Shown here: positions 13,050-23,620 of the stretch, piece after piece
How the letters are laid out: every line of letters starts with the position of its first letter
Position numbering within the stretch: the first letter of the stretch is position 1
Origin: Berberis thunbergii
Lineage: Eukaryota; Streptophyta; Magnoliopsida; Ranunculales; Berberidaceae
Length of the DNA stretch: 64,000 nt
Direction of reading: 5' to 3'
Assembly (NCBI GenBank): GCA_003290165.1
Contig: QNQO01010667.1
Coordinates: 62,001 to 126,000 of the forward strand
Program-made: the position numbers and the translations under genes
Notes under the pieces: generated by a model
What the model saw: the letters and a program-made list of their open reading frames with translations, nothing else
Database searches by the model: none
Told to the model about the DNA's origin: nothing

Positions 13050-15686
13050 ATGTTTAGTATGGTAAAGAAGAACAAAGACGTTGCATCTTCTTTGGTTGGT
13101 GGCGATGATGGTGATGGTGGTAAAAGTGGCAATCATCTAGCTGATAAACGACCAATGATGGTATCTAATCGAAAGATCATTGCAGTAAAAAAACAAAAAA
13201 ACATTGAAGAGAGAAAGAAAAGAATGGAATGAGAAAAATAGAGGATGAGGATGAGATAGGATGAGACAGGGAGTAATTTGAGAGGCTTAATATGCGGCAA
13301 GACTCCTGATCTTATTTCAAAGTCAAACCCAATCACAAAGTCAAGGTGGTGTGGTTTGTGAGGGTGTTGTACATGAGGGTGGGCAGGCGAAAAAGACTAA
13401 GGAATTGGAGGGGGGTGATGGAGATGAAGAGGTTGGAGATGACGAGGCTGGGGATGATTGGGTGAATCGGGATGACAAGGAGGTTCGGAATGTGGAACCA
13501 GTTATTTCTATTGAACCTGGTTCCGATGAAGATGAAGAACAGTTACAGAGTTTCATTTCCTGGTGGTCCCAAAGATGTCTTCATATTAGACAGTTACAAT
13601 GGGCATGTTTCTCGGTTCATTTGGGATAGTGAGAAGGTAATTATAATATTTGTAAGTTCATAAGATATGTAAATTTTTTTTATATATTATATGGACACTG
13701 ACTAGTTTTTCTTATTGCTTGTTGTATTTAGGAAATAAACGAATTGAAATGTCGGCATCAATACAAGAATATTTTGTTTGGAATTTGTTTAAGGAGCCGA
13801 TAAAAGTAAAGTCAATTGTTTATAAGAGTGGTCTACGTTATTTGATCGAATATTCTAAGGATCATGAGGATAGGGTGATCATTTGTATTTTCATCGAGCG
13901 TTCGGAACCTGAGACTAATACATTTTACCTCCCTTTTGGAGAGTTGACCATCACTATCGATGACGCCTGTCATATCACTCAGTTGTCGATTATTGGTAAG
14001 CTGATTATTGTGAAAAAAAATCAAATGACGCCAGAGGAATGTGTGAAACGATTAATGGTTTGGGGATTAAAAGGACTGAAGCACGAAATCATGTCAAGAA
14101 TAATTTAGTTTTGTGGATTTGAAGTTTGTTAAGGACAATTGTTGTGGATAAACGAGTCCAATATATTAAACTTGAAAAGAAAAGACAAGTTGTTAGAAGG
14201 TACTTGTTATATCTCTTGGGCAGGACTATCTTTGTGATAAGTCTGGAACAAAGGTTCTCACTGAATATTTAAAGTTGTTGATGAATGTGGAAGATGTTAA
14301 AACGTTTGCTTGGGGAATAGGTACTTTGGCGTTCTTGTATCGTCAATTAAGTTGTGCTAGCAGAGTGAATACCAAGCAAATATCCAGATATTTTTCGTTT
14401 TTGGAGTTATATTTAGACTTTGTTATTCAATTAATTGCCCTTTTAGGGTTTCAGATACTAAACTAATTAATTTGATATTTTTATAGGTTTGGATATATGA
14501 TCATTTTAGGATTTTGGTACCGCTAGAGCCTCGTGGAATAATTATCTCCCCACCAAGGCTAAGTGGGATTGCCCCCAACTTAGTGGGCTCGTAACTGAAG
14601 AAATCTTGACTGATAGGGAGCATCTCGATGACATGTCTCCTGAAGAGGAAAATTTACTCATTTAAGTACAAGTTTGATCTCATCTCGTCTTTCCCATTAA
14701 TTATTTTCATTTTTCTTTCATAATTTAGTAATTTTCATGTTTGTATTGTCAGACCATTTGGAACCCTTATGTGAAATCCAAACAAATAACTCCCCTTCAT
14801 AATATCACATGGTTCCGAGGCTGCTTATTATGCCCCTTTGTCAATGAACCCTATCATGTAGATAGAGAGATGAGACGGATGGGAAGAATACATGTCTTTT
14901 CAAATCCCTCCATTCGAGTTAACATGAAGAATAGAGGTCGATTTACCAATAACTACTAGGTCAAATACGAAATATTGTCGTAGTTTGCTAAAAATTGGTA
15001 GAATCTTCTCGTGTCAATTGACAACCAAGGTGTACCAATGAAGCATGGGATTGCAGCGAGGATTACTTAGAGTGGTTTCATAACATTAGCCACCATTTCG
15101 TCCAACCACCGATGGCTAGGAGGACTCATCCCTTAAGAAAACACTTGTTAATATCACACAATAGGGTAATTGATTAATACTTTCACAAATTTGCAAACAT
15201 TTGAAATAGAAAACTTAATTGTTTTCAGGAAGATCATTGGTTTCCTTGCAAAACAAGCTCCTGCATGAGGCTCTTAAGTTGGTAGAAACCTCTATTGAAC
15301 AAGGTGGGAATCTTGTTAAGAATTTGTTGTTGTCGAGGTTGTTGTCAAGGCAAAAGAAAGTAGGTGAGCTTGTCAGAAAAATGTTCGCGCATTTGGAAGA
15401 TGAATACCAACTCGAAGAACAACAAAGTGGTTCAGGTGGTGTTGGTGTTGCAGGTAGTGGTGGTCGTGCTCCAAGTGGTGCTCTAAGTAGTGGTAGTAGT
15501 CATGCAAGTGGTGATGGAGCTAGGGTTGGTGGTGATGGTGTAGGTAGTGGTGGTGATGGTGGATCTAGTGGCGGAGGTAGAGGAATGGATGGTGTAGGTA
15601 GTGGTGGTGATGATAGAGGGAATGGTGGTGCTGATAAGGAAGGGGCGGTGTTGATGGTATATGAAGCTTTAACAGTGGGGAAATAG
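13050..15686 (+). pseudogene. Broken plant mobile domain (PMD, MAIL/PP7L-like) transposon gene
   Basis: Pieces in order match the aminotransferase-like plant mobile domain (PF10536), found in MAIN/MAIL proteins and in many plant transposons. The N-terminus (13050-13229) is basic. An acidic linker (13351-13550) leads into SFPGGPKDVFILDSYNGHV (13551-13607), reached by a frameshift. After an intron, 13731-14108 gives the core ERSEPETNTFYLPFGELTIT. 14200-14465 gives a CDKSGT-like region (a one-base deletion near 14234 breaks the frame before DKSGTKVLTEYLKLL) and FAWGIGTLAFLYRQLSCASR. 14755-14950 gives WNPYVKSKQITPLHNITWFR and the RRMGRI motif. 15064-15140 gives EDYLEWFHNISHHF. 15219-15686 is a Leu-rich segment and then a Gly/Ser-rich tail ending at a stop. 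Several frameshifts and stops show it is not functional. It is most likely part of a Mutator-like transposon. Confidence 0.82.
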
Positions 15687-16017
15687 GTCGTGGAGGAAGT
15701 GAGGCTAGAACTAAGAAGAGGACATGAAAATATAACTTAGAACATCCTACAAAAAAAAAAAAAACTAAGATGATGTCATGTTTTATTTTGATTCTTATAA
15801 TTAATGAAATGTACGTTGAAACAAGTGCTGATGTAATGATTTGTACTTGATGACATGAATTTGTAGTTGATAATTTTGGTCGTTGTGTAAGGTGTTGATG
15901 TAATGATTTATAGTTGGTGAAATGAATTATGACTACTTTTAAACATTGAATATGGACATATTATTCAAAACCGCAGTGAATCATGTGAAATAGACCAAAA
16001 TTGAACAAAGTCAGATT
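15687..16017. other. 3' flank of the PMD remnant
   Basis: AT-rich sequence with an A run near 15750. It holds two near-copies of a short GTGTTGATGTAATGATTT-type phrase (about 15822-15842 and 15890-15910). No gene is seen. Confidence 0.4.
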
Positions 16018-17105
16018 ATTTTGTCCAAACACAGCGAAGTCTGTAGTCCAACTCACACGTGTCGCTGCGTTTGGACAGAAAAACCAGACTGTATCCATTT
16101 CTAACATTTTTATTACCTTTTTTCAACCTTTTTTTTGTTCAGTTTCTATGATTTGTATACACTCCTAACAAATTGCTTTTATTGCAAAAACACATTTTGG
16201 AAATTGTCTCCGAACATCAATATTTCAAGACCACTGATGTCGAGTTTTTTAGTCGACATCGTTGAAATGATGTGTTTGCAATAAAAACAATTCTCTAAGA
16301 GTGCATATAAGCCATATAAGTTGAAAAACTAAAAAAAATCAGAAAACAAAAATTGAAATCTAAATTTCTGTCCAAATGCAATGGCTCCCGATAATTCAAT
16401 AGTCAAACTCGTAGGATCCACTGCTCGGACAGAAAACCCGACTATGTCCATTTTTCTAACTTTTTTAGTAGGTTTTTTTTCAAAAAATTTCAAAATCCAT
16501 GGTTTGTATACATTTCTAACAAATTTGTTTTATTGCAAAAACACATTTTGGAAATTTGTCTCCAAGCATCCATATTTTGGGACTTCCCACGTCGAGTTTT
16601 TTTAGTCGACATCATCTTTGAAAAAACTAAAAAAAACAAAAATTGCAGAATTGGACAGAGTCTGCTTTTCTATCCAAATGCAATGGCTCTTGCGAATTCA
16701 GTAGTCAAACTTGTAGGATCCACTGCATTCGGACAGAAAACCCAACTATGTCCATTTTTCCAACTTTTTTAGTGGTTTTTTTCAAAAATTCAAAATTTAT
16801 GGTTTGTATACATTCCTAATAAATTGGTGTTATTGCAAAAACACATTTTGGAAATTTGTTTCCAAGCATCCATATTTTGGGACTTTCGACATTTAGTTTT
16901 TTAGTCAACATCTTCTAAATGGCGTGTTTGCAATAAAATCACATCAATTCTTTAAGAGTGTATATAAGCCATGTAAGTTGAAAAAACAAAAAAAATAAAT
17001 AAACAAAAATTCCAACATTGAACATAGTTAGTTTTTTGTCAAAACACAGCGACGCCTGCGTGTTGGACCACTAGAATCGCAAGAGCCTATGCGTTTGGAC
17101 AAATA
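16018..17105. repeat. Tandem repeat (about 300-365 bp units) with hairpin motif
   Basis: A long unit repeats in direct orientation. Its start motif (T)GTCCAAAyGCAGCG-like lies at about 16021, 16369, 16671 and 17036. A second landmark, CATTTTGGAAATTkGTCTCC, lies at about 16191, 16541 and 16844. The best-kept first copy is a hairpin: GTCCAAACACAGCG ... CGCTGCGTTTGGAC (16024-16076). Copies 2 and 3 have lost part of the stem. Related single copies occur at 20277-20345 and 31357-31450. I infer that this is the terminal or subterminal repeat of a large Mutator-like element. Confidence 0.8.
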
Positions 17106-17422
17106 CATGTCTCTGTCCATTTTCTAAACGCAGTGGATCCTGTGACTTATATCTTCGACTCGCGTCGTCCACAACAAGTTTATTGGGCAGTCGATTTACT
17201 GGTCGCGTTTAGTTTTTTCTTTAAAATTGGTTTTATTTGACGTTTCCCCTGTGCACGACAAACTAATTTCCATGTACCCTATTTAATTTGTCATGTCTAA
17301 TCGAGGTATGGGGTGCATTGATAACGATTGAGGAGTGGAGTGTTGACCATCAAATCGATATCAGGGTTGTGGATGTGATGGTGTTGTTGAATTAATTTGT
17401 ACAGGAACGATCTTCATCTTCT
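17106..17422. other. Short non-genic stretch
   Basis: No gene or transposon end is recognised. It ends in a phrase (GATCTTCATCTTCT at 17409) that recurs on the far side of the downstream hAT-type element at 19447. Confidence 0.35.
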
Positions 17423-17431
17423 ATTACAAAT

Positions 17432-17631
17432 GAGTAATTCTTGCTGTCGAGGTTTTAGGCGAGGAAATGAGCGAGGGGAGGGAGGTGGCGGGGTGGGAGC
17501 CGTCCACCTCCCTCGGGATGCGCGCACGAAAGTCAATGCACGTATCTCGAGGAAATTGAACGACTTCCACCCCTCCACCTCATTTCCCTCGCTGGTTTCC
17601 TCGCCCAAAACCTCGACATTTAGAATTTCTC
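17432..17631. mobile_element. GC-rich Mutator-type MITE with 9-bp TSD
   Basis: The 200-bp segment is flanked by the perfect 9-bp repeat ATTACAAAT at 17423-17431 and 17632-17640. Its ends are inverted repeats of about 45 bp: the left begins GAGTAATTCTTGCTGTCGAGG-like and the right complement GAGAAATTCTAAATGTCGAGG-like, with GAGGTTTT(A/G)GGCGAGGAAA continuing inward. A 9-bp duplication with long terminal repeats starting with G is typical of Mutator-like MITEs. It is strikingly GC-rich against AT-rich surroundings. The two overlapping open frames inside are shadows of the inverted repeat. Confidence 0.87.
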
Positions 17632-17703
17632 ATTACAAATAGATTAAAAGATGAAACTACATGATGTTGAGTTCATCTTCTCGTTTGTCACTATAGATAG
17701 ATG

Positions 17704-19434
17704 TAGGGGTGGGCAAACGAGTCGAGGATCCGCGGATTTAAACCGGACCGGACCGTTTTGCTCTAAACGGTCCGGATTTTAATTTTGTATTTTTAGATAC
17801 GGTTCGGATCGGTCCGGATCCGTTATAAAACGGTCCGGTCCCGGTTTCTATTTTTTAAAAAAAAAACGGTCCGGGTTGGACCCGTCCGGACTGTTTCAAA
17901 TCACATTTACTATAAAAAAAAAAAACCTAACCCTAAACCTAAAAAACCAAAACTAAACTCTCCTTCTCCTTCTCATCGCCTCTCTCTGTCTCTCCTCTCT
18001 TTGTCTCTGTATCGAGAAATCTCTCTCCAAGAAATCTCTGTCTCTCCTCTCTTTGTTTCTGTATCGAGAAGGGGAAGGAGATCTTCCTCTCCTCTCTCTG
18101 TCTCTGTCTCTGTCTAGAGAAGGGGAAGGAGATCTCCCTCTCCTCTCTCTGTCTCTGTCTCGATATGTGTTGGATCTCCTCAAGATGAAAGCTCAAGAGA
18201 TCGATATGTGTTGGATCGATCCAGCTCAAGATGAAAGCTCAAGAGATCGATGAAAGCTCAAGATGAAAGACTCTTTACTCTTTAGAGGGGAAGAGAAGTG
18301 AGCAGTAAGCAGTGTGTAGTGAGCACCCGCAGGCCGCCTCCCCCTCTCGCATCCTCCGCTAACGGCCGCTAAAGAAGGTAAGAGATTTGTGATTATCCTC
18401 TCTGATTTCTCAATCAGGTTCGTGGGTGGGGGTGTTGGTGGTGGAGGGTTTGAAGTTGGTGGGGGTTGGTGGTGGAGCTGGAGTTGGAGGAGGCATTGGA
18501 GGCGGTGGTGGTGTTGGAGGTGGTTCAGGACGGGGTGGAGGATTTGGAGCAGGGGGTGGTGGAGGTGGCGGTGGCTCAGGCTTAGGTGGTGGTATTGGTG
18601 GTGGTGGAGGAGGAGGTGTTGGAGGTGGATCAGGACATGGTGGAGGTCAGTAGCTAATGGCGGTGTTTATGCTAGGGCTACAGTTGGTGGTTTGTCCTCA
18701 GTGTTCCAAAGGACATGGGGCTCTTTCTTGGCGCACGTTCGAGGTGTATTGCAAGAGATGAGTTTCCTGCTGCCAGCCTGGGTCTCTTTTGGGGCAAAGC
18801 CCTCGGGATCCCTTGAGTGATTACATCCATAATTTAATCATACAACCCCAAAGACCATTAAGCATACTCCTGCACTCTCTCCTAACTCCTTACCTTTGGC
18901 GTCCACTGTATCATTACTTTTCTGTTGCACTAATTTTTGTGGCTTTTCCTTGAGTTACACATTGAATAGAACGAAGTGTTTACATATGACCATGTGATTT
19001 TGTTCACAGCTGTGGTTTATGAATTGCAATGCCTAATTGAAGAGATTTGTTTATCATGTTTCTCTTGTAATTTACACCAGAATGTGAAAAAATGGCTAAG
19101 AATCACGAAGATGTGTCATCTGTATGTAGTGGTGGTCCTAGTCACATTTCTTCTAGCTCAGTAGCTAGCAATATTGACAGAAAACATGACATCCACTATA
19201 GAATTTCCCAATAAAACACAGAGAATGATGAAGTTTCATCAAGTTTGGTCCAAACATGACAACCATTTGGAACCGTTTGGAACAGTGAAACCGGACCGTT
19301 TCAAACGGTTCGAGTTAGGTTCGGTTCCAATATTAAAAATCAGGGGATCCGGACCGGACCGGATCCGTTAATTTGAAACGGTTCGAGTTAGGTTCCTCCA
19401 AATTTGAAACCGATCCGGACCGTGCCCACCCCTA
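17704..19434. mobile_element. hAT-type element C with non-transposon cargo
   Basis: The perfect 12-bp terminal inverted repeat TAGGGGTGGGCA (17704-17715 and complement at 19423-19434) is flanked by the perfect 8-bp duplication GATAGATG (17696-17703 and 19435-19442). The subterminal DNA is an array of CGGTCCGGACCG-type repeats at both ends (17740-17890 and 19290-19420). The terminus is identical to element A at 7254 but the subterminal array is entirely different. The interior holds a CT-rich stretch (17955-18175), a glycine-coding stretch (18426-18653) and unrelated-looking DNA to 19190. No transposase frame is seen. Confidence 0.9.
18389..18830 (+). other. Glycine-rich coding-like cargo in hAT element C
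   Basis: One frame (18426-18653) reads almost entirely GGG/GSG/GVG-type repeats, while another runs Trp-rich through the same GGT/TGG repeats. From about 18690 the frame starting at 18389 continues with a non-repetitive 50-residue stretch to a stop at 18820. This could be a captured piece of a glycine-rich host gene, or simply expanded GGT repeats. I recognise no specific gene. Confidence 0.4.
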
Positions 19435-19446
19435 GATAGATGAGGT

Positions 19447-19918
19447 GATCTTCATCTTCTAAAATTTCTTAAAGGTAAAACTACATAATGTCGAGTTTTC
19501 TACCTCCTAGTGTTCCTCATTGGGTTCCACGTGTTGACGACATTCCTTATTCTCCTTCTCCTGCTGCTGCTATGGATGAAGCTCCTTCTCCTGGTACTTG
19601 CACGATTGAAGTTGACGACACCTTGAGCTTGAATGCCTATCCAAGGAATAACTCGGAATCTTCAGGTTTGTCCATCAGATAGGGCTGATAAAAGGATTGA
19701 CTACAACTCCAGTGCCTGACGCATGGGCTGAGGCACGTGCTAGTTGGGTTGACTCTTATGCTTCCAATGATAGTGGAGATGTTTATCATGGCTACGACAA
19801 CAACTCGAAAAAGGAAGATTGTACAAACCGCAGGGAGCGTCTTGATGACATGCGCCTAAACTTCAACCACTCTAACGAGAATGATGACGCCGACTTCCCA
19901 AATCTGAATCTTGATTAG
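19447..19918 (+). pseudogene. Unrecognised gene remnant
   Basis: Two adjacent frames, 19488-19682 (64 aa, Pro/Ser-rich start) and 19697-19918 (73 aa, acidic, Asp/Asn-rich end), have coding-like composition. They may be one reading broken by a stop and frameshift near 19682. No known domain is seen. It sits between hAT element C and the Mutator-like transposase, so it may be an accessory gene of that transposon. Confidence 0.35.
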
Positions 19919-20276
19919 GGACTTATATGCTGACTTCAAGGGTTACGAATCTAATTAGTTGATGATATTGCTGTGTGTCATTTACGGGTTGTAATGTGGT
20001 GGAGGAAGGGGTGGTGTGTATTAAATTTTGTTTTATATGTACTATTTTTATTTTGGTGATCCAATGAAATGATATATTTAGTTGTTTCCACACATAATAT
20101 TGGTAACATTTACCAAGTATTAGAATTGTTGTATTGTTCGACCATACATGGCAATGGTTACAAATTCGACTACAAATCAATAAAAGCAACTTGTTAGGTT
20201 GTGTATACAAACAATATAAATTGAAAATAATTAAAAAAAAGGTATAAATAAAAGTTAGAAAAATATAGACAAAGTC
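19919..20276. other. Non-genic stretch
   Basis: AT-rich DNA that could be the 3' end of the preceding remnant. Nothing else is recognised. Confidence 0.35.
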
Positions 20277-20345
20277 TGGTTTTTTGTCCAAATGCAGCGG
20301 CGCTTGCGAGTTGGATTACAGACTTCGCTGCATTTGTGTGTTTCT
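20277..20345. repeat. Dispersed copy of the GTCCAAATGCAGCG hairpin repeat
   Basis: TTTTTTGTCCAAATGCAGCG followed by GCGAGTTGGATTACAG and a partial complement (CGCTGCATTTG at about 20327-20337) matches the unit start of the array at 16018-17105. It lies just beyond the 3' end of the minus-strand Mutator-like transposase. Confidence 0.7.
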
Positions 20346-20999
20346 GGGAAGTTTTGGTCTTAGTCGCATGTTCTAGTGCGGCTCTTTTACTTGTTTTCAC
20401 AATGTATTGTGTCAGAACCAACATTTTCTATCCCAGGTTGACTTTGTCTTCAATTTGTTGGTATTTTGATAAATGTTATCATGTTTAAATGATTTTAGTC
20501 GACTTTATAACCATTACCACGCATCTTAGCCATTGGTAGATGGAGCTTCAACGACATCTAGATTTAGAGGGAAGTCGTGAGTATTATGTTCATGCATAAC
20601 TTCCATATCAAGATTAGCACAGTTGATGATATCGGCCCAAGTGTTAATTACACGACCTAGACTATCAACTACGGATTGATTGAAATTCAAACCATTTAGG
20701 TTTAAAGCCATGGTACTAAAGCCATGGTACTGACGGAGTCAAGCTAACTATTACAAATTATATTGTTTATAACCCTTAGCAATTATAAGATGGTATGCAT
20801 CATAAGTAAGATTGAAACACAATAAATGAAATGTAAAACATATCCTATTGACATTTAATGATTACAAGGTACAAGTCATTCATAAATACAAAAGTGGTGA
20901 CTTCTTTAGCAATTGGATCATTTTATATTGGGTATACATATACATTTCATTTACAAAAGTGCAAAAAGTTATTCTGCAAAATAGTTACACAATGTACAA

Positions 21000-23445
21000 A
21001 AACCATGCAAGCGTGCATCAATCCATTATGTGAACGACCCCGTCAGACTTTTTCATCTTCTTAGAACTCCTCACATTGTACTTCTTGTCCATCACGTCTC
21101 CAATGTGGAGTTGGCCATCTAATGAACTTTTCCATGATACGGTTTTTGGAAACATGGGAGAGGGCCAAGTAGGAACTATCATAGGCAATGATGGTTTGGC
21201 TGTCATATGGAGCAAGACAAAATGGTGACTCTAGGCAAGGTGTACCATGAAACATACTAGTATGTCCTTTAGTTGTGATGGACATTGAACATATGGAAAA
21301 CATGTAATGCTTTGGTTCCCATAACACACAAACATACACCCATAACAGTTCGCCACGAGCTCTAGCATATCTTGGTCAATCAGTCAACTTCGGTCTGTAA
21401 TGCCTACATTGTCTTCTAGAATTGTCAAAGCATCCTTGAACAACTTCACACCCTCGTGGTACATTCTATACCACAACTCATGGTTAGTTTCTAGCTCTAT
21501 TATTAACTCGTTCCTTACCCGCCTCCAACCATTTTCCTTGTCGTAACCTAGGAAATTGGATATGCCTCATATCCACAATTCCCATAAGAGACTACATTTT
21601 CAATGTTGTGAACATAATCCCTAATCCATGATGGAATTTGCTTCATAAAAGTACTTTTCCACTTCTCCACCTTCTATTTGGCTTAGAAACACTTTCTTGA
21701 GTTTTCAATTCCTCTTGTGTCTTAGCGTACTCATGACCGGATGGGTCCTTTTTAGTCAACTTGTCATGATTGCACAATTTATTTTTTTAGGTCTTCCTTG
21801 GGCCGAACAAGTTTGAATGGTTCGATCATTTGGGTGGAACCCAAGCAACTCAACTCTAGAAGATTCCTCTTCAACACCAACTGCTGATCAGGAGTAGATT
21901 CATTAGACCTTTGCTTAATGGCATCAACCACTTGGTCTATAATCACATATGAACTTTCATCAATAGGTGTTTTGCCAAGTTGAATCCAATAGTTGTCTGA
22001 GGTTGAAAATGGAAGTTGTCCAGTAGGAGTAAGATACCGTGTCATTTCATTACCACAAGACAACCCATGAGTGGTTCAAATCATACATCGACACTTGACT
22101 GGGTCATTGCCCACAAATTCAGATTGAAACCTTTGAATTTCCAATAGTAGTAAATCAAATGCCTTGTGCAATACGGATCCATACAGTTTTCCAAAAAAAT
22201 GTTACCAATGCTCATTCTTGACCTTAGTCAAGTTGAAATGATACTTCAGTCTTTATTAGTTGGACTTAGATCATGTCATGCATTTTTGTCCATAGATAAA
22301 AATATGTGCCTTGTAAATTTTGGAACATTTTATTTGTCTTGGAGTGTTCGCCATCAACACGGTCGCTTATCAGTTGGCCAAAACGCATGAAAATGTGTGT
22401 CCATGCATTCGTAAAATACTCCTTATACGAATACAAAACAGTCGGTAAATAATCCAAACACTTTGGGTGTAATGTTCATCTTCTCTCGAACTCAATGACG
22501 CCCTTATTCCATTCTTCCTTTGAACTTGATTTAAACAAAATTGAGAAAGATTCCATAAAGTCATTCCACTCTTCATTATCCTCAAAGTGTTGTTTGCGAT
22601 TTTTTTTGAACATTTGTATCTATGTGTCTCCTGCACATCTATATCCTTGGTCGGGGGAAGAGTCAATTAATGGTTTTGATAAACCCAACTCTATGTTAGT
22701 GAGAAACATTATAGGCGAGTTGCCTGGCTAAAAAATTCCCAACAATTTTTCAATACCAGGCGTACGAGTCTTGCTTCTCAGAAGACATAAAACAAATGCA
22801 ACATTGAAAGTTTTGTTGGTCAACATGACACCCACATTCTCAAAGAGTGACATCCGATAGCTATTGGTTTTGTAAGTGCAATCCATAAATATTATAGGTG
22901 GAAAACACTTCGCTAGTTGAATTGACTCGTGATGCACCGAGAAAATATTGCTGACTCTATTATCCTCATCCACAACATGCCACTCAATGTAATAATTCTC
23001 GCTCAACAAGTGCATAGTGTGTTGAAAAGTCGTTTTGCATTTCATCTGAAGTAACTTTAGGTGATTGGTGACATTGTAAATAATCTTCAAATATGAGATA
23101 TTGTTGGAAAACATCTCTTTCAAACTAGCCAAGATGAATTGAGGTGCAACACCCGACGTTGACATATTATGCAAATATTCGATCTGCTTTGTTCAGTTTG
23201 CTAGTAAAGGAATGATTAATAAGCGATTTTTTTCGAGAATGATTATGGGTTTCACATGTCACTTGCAACTTTCAATGATCAATATTACCTGAAATGGCAA
23301 CCACACTTATTTGTACTGCTTGATCAACCATTATGAAACTCCATTTTTTGCCTTTGGTATATATTGGGCTTTTCTCCCTTCTCACGTCCCAAATGGATCA
23401 TTCCTCTAGGTGTATGATCAACGTGTTCCAATTTAGTGATAATGA
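21000..23445 (-). pseudogene. Mutator-like (MULE) transposase, degenerate, with SWIM and OTU-like regions
   Basis: Read on the minus strand, successive pieces match plant MULE transposases. 23440-23180 is a decayed FAR1/WRKY-type DNA-binding region. 23174-22728 is the MULE catalytic region (PF10551-like), with FMDCTYKTNSYRMSLFENVG and the following TFNVAFV. 22666-22266 gives the conserved AWTHIFMRFG ... RVDGEHSKTNKMFQ segment, spread over two frames. At about 22110-22050 a SWIM-type CRC ... THGLSCGNE motif carries an internal stop. 22063-21779 is the C-terminal part. 21640-21040 reads as an OTU-like cysteine-protease domain: SYGNCGYEAY keeps the putative catalytic Cys, though the usual Asp of ADGNCG is lost. 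Many stops and frameshifts make it inactive. Such MULE plus OTU fusions are known in plants. Confidence 0.85.
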
Positions 23446-23620
23446 TAGTTATGCTATTTTCCCTACCAACACCTTGGCACCAAGTTATCAAGACCGACCT
23501 CGATGGGAATACTTACAAAAAAAATACTCAAATTAGGAACACTAATAAACTTCTTATGAAAATCAATAAACTTGTGAAAAATGATTATCCAAGAATTAAC
23601 CGTACCTATTCTGTAAGAAA

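Noticed and set aside
17414..17642. Overlapping frames on both strands
   Set aside because: They are readings of the two arms of the Mutator MITE inverted repeat.
17939..18253. Arg/Glu- and Ser/Leu-rich repeat frames
   Set aside because: They come from the CT-rich repeat inside hAT element C and have no independent coding support.
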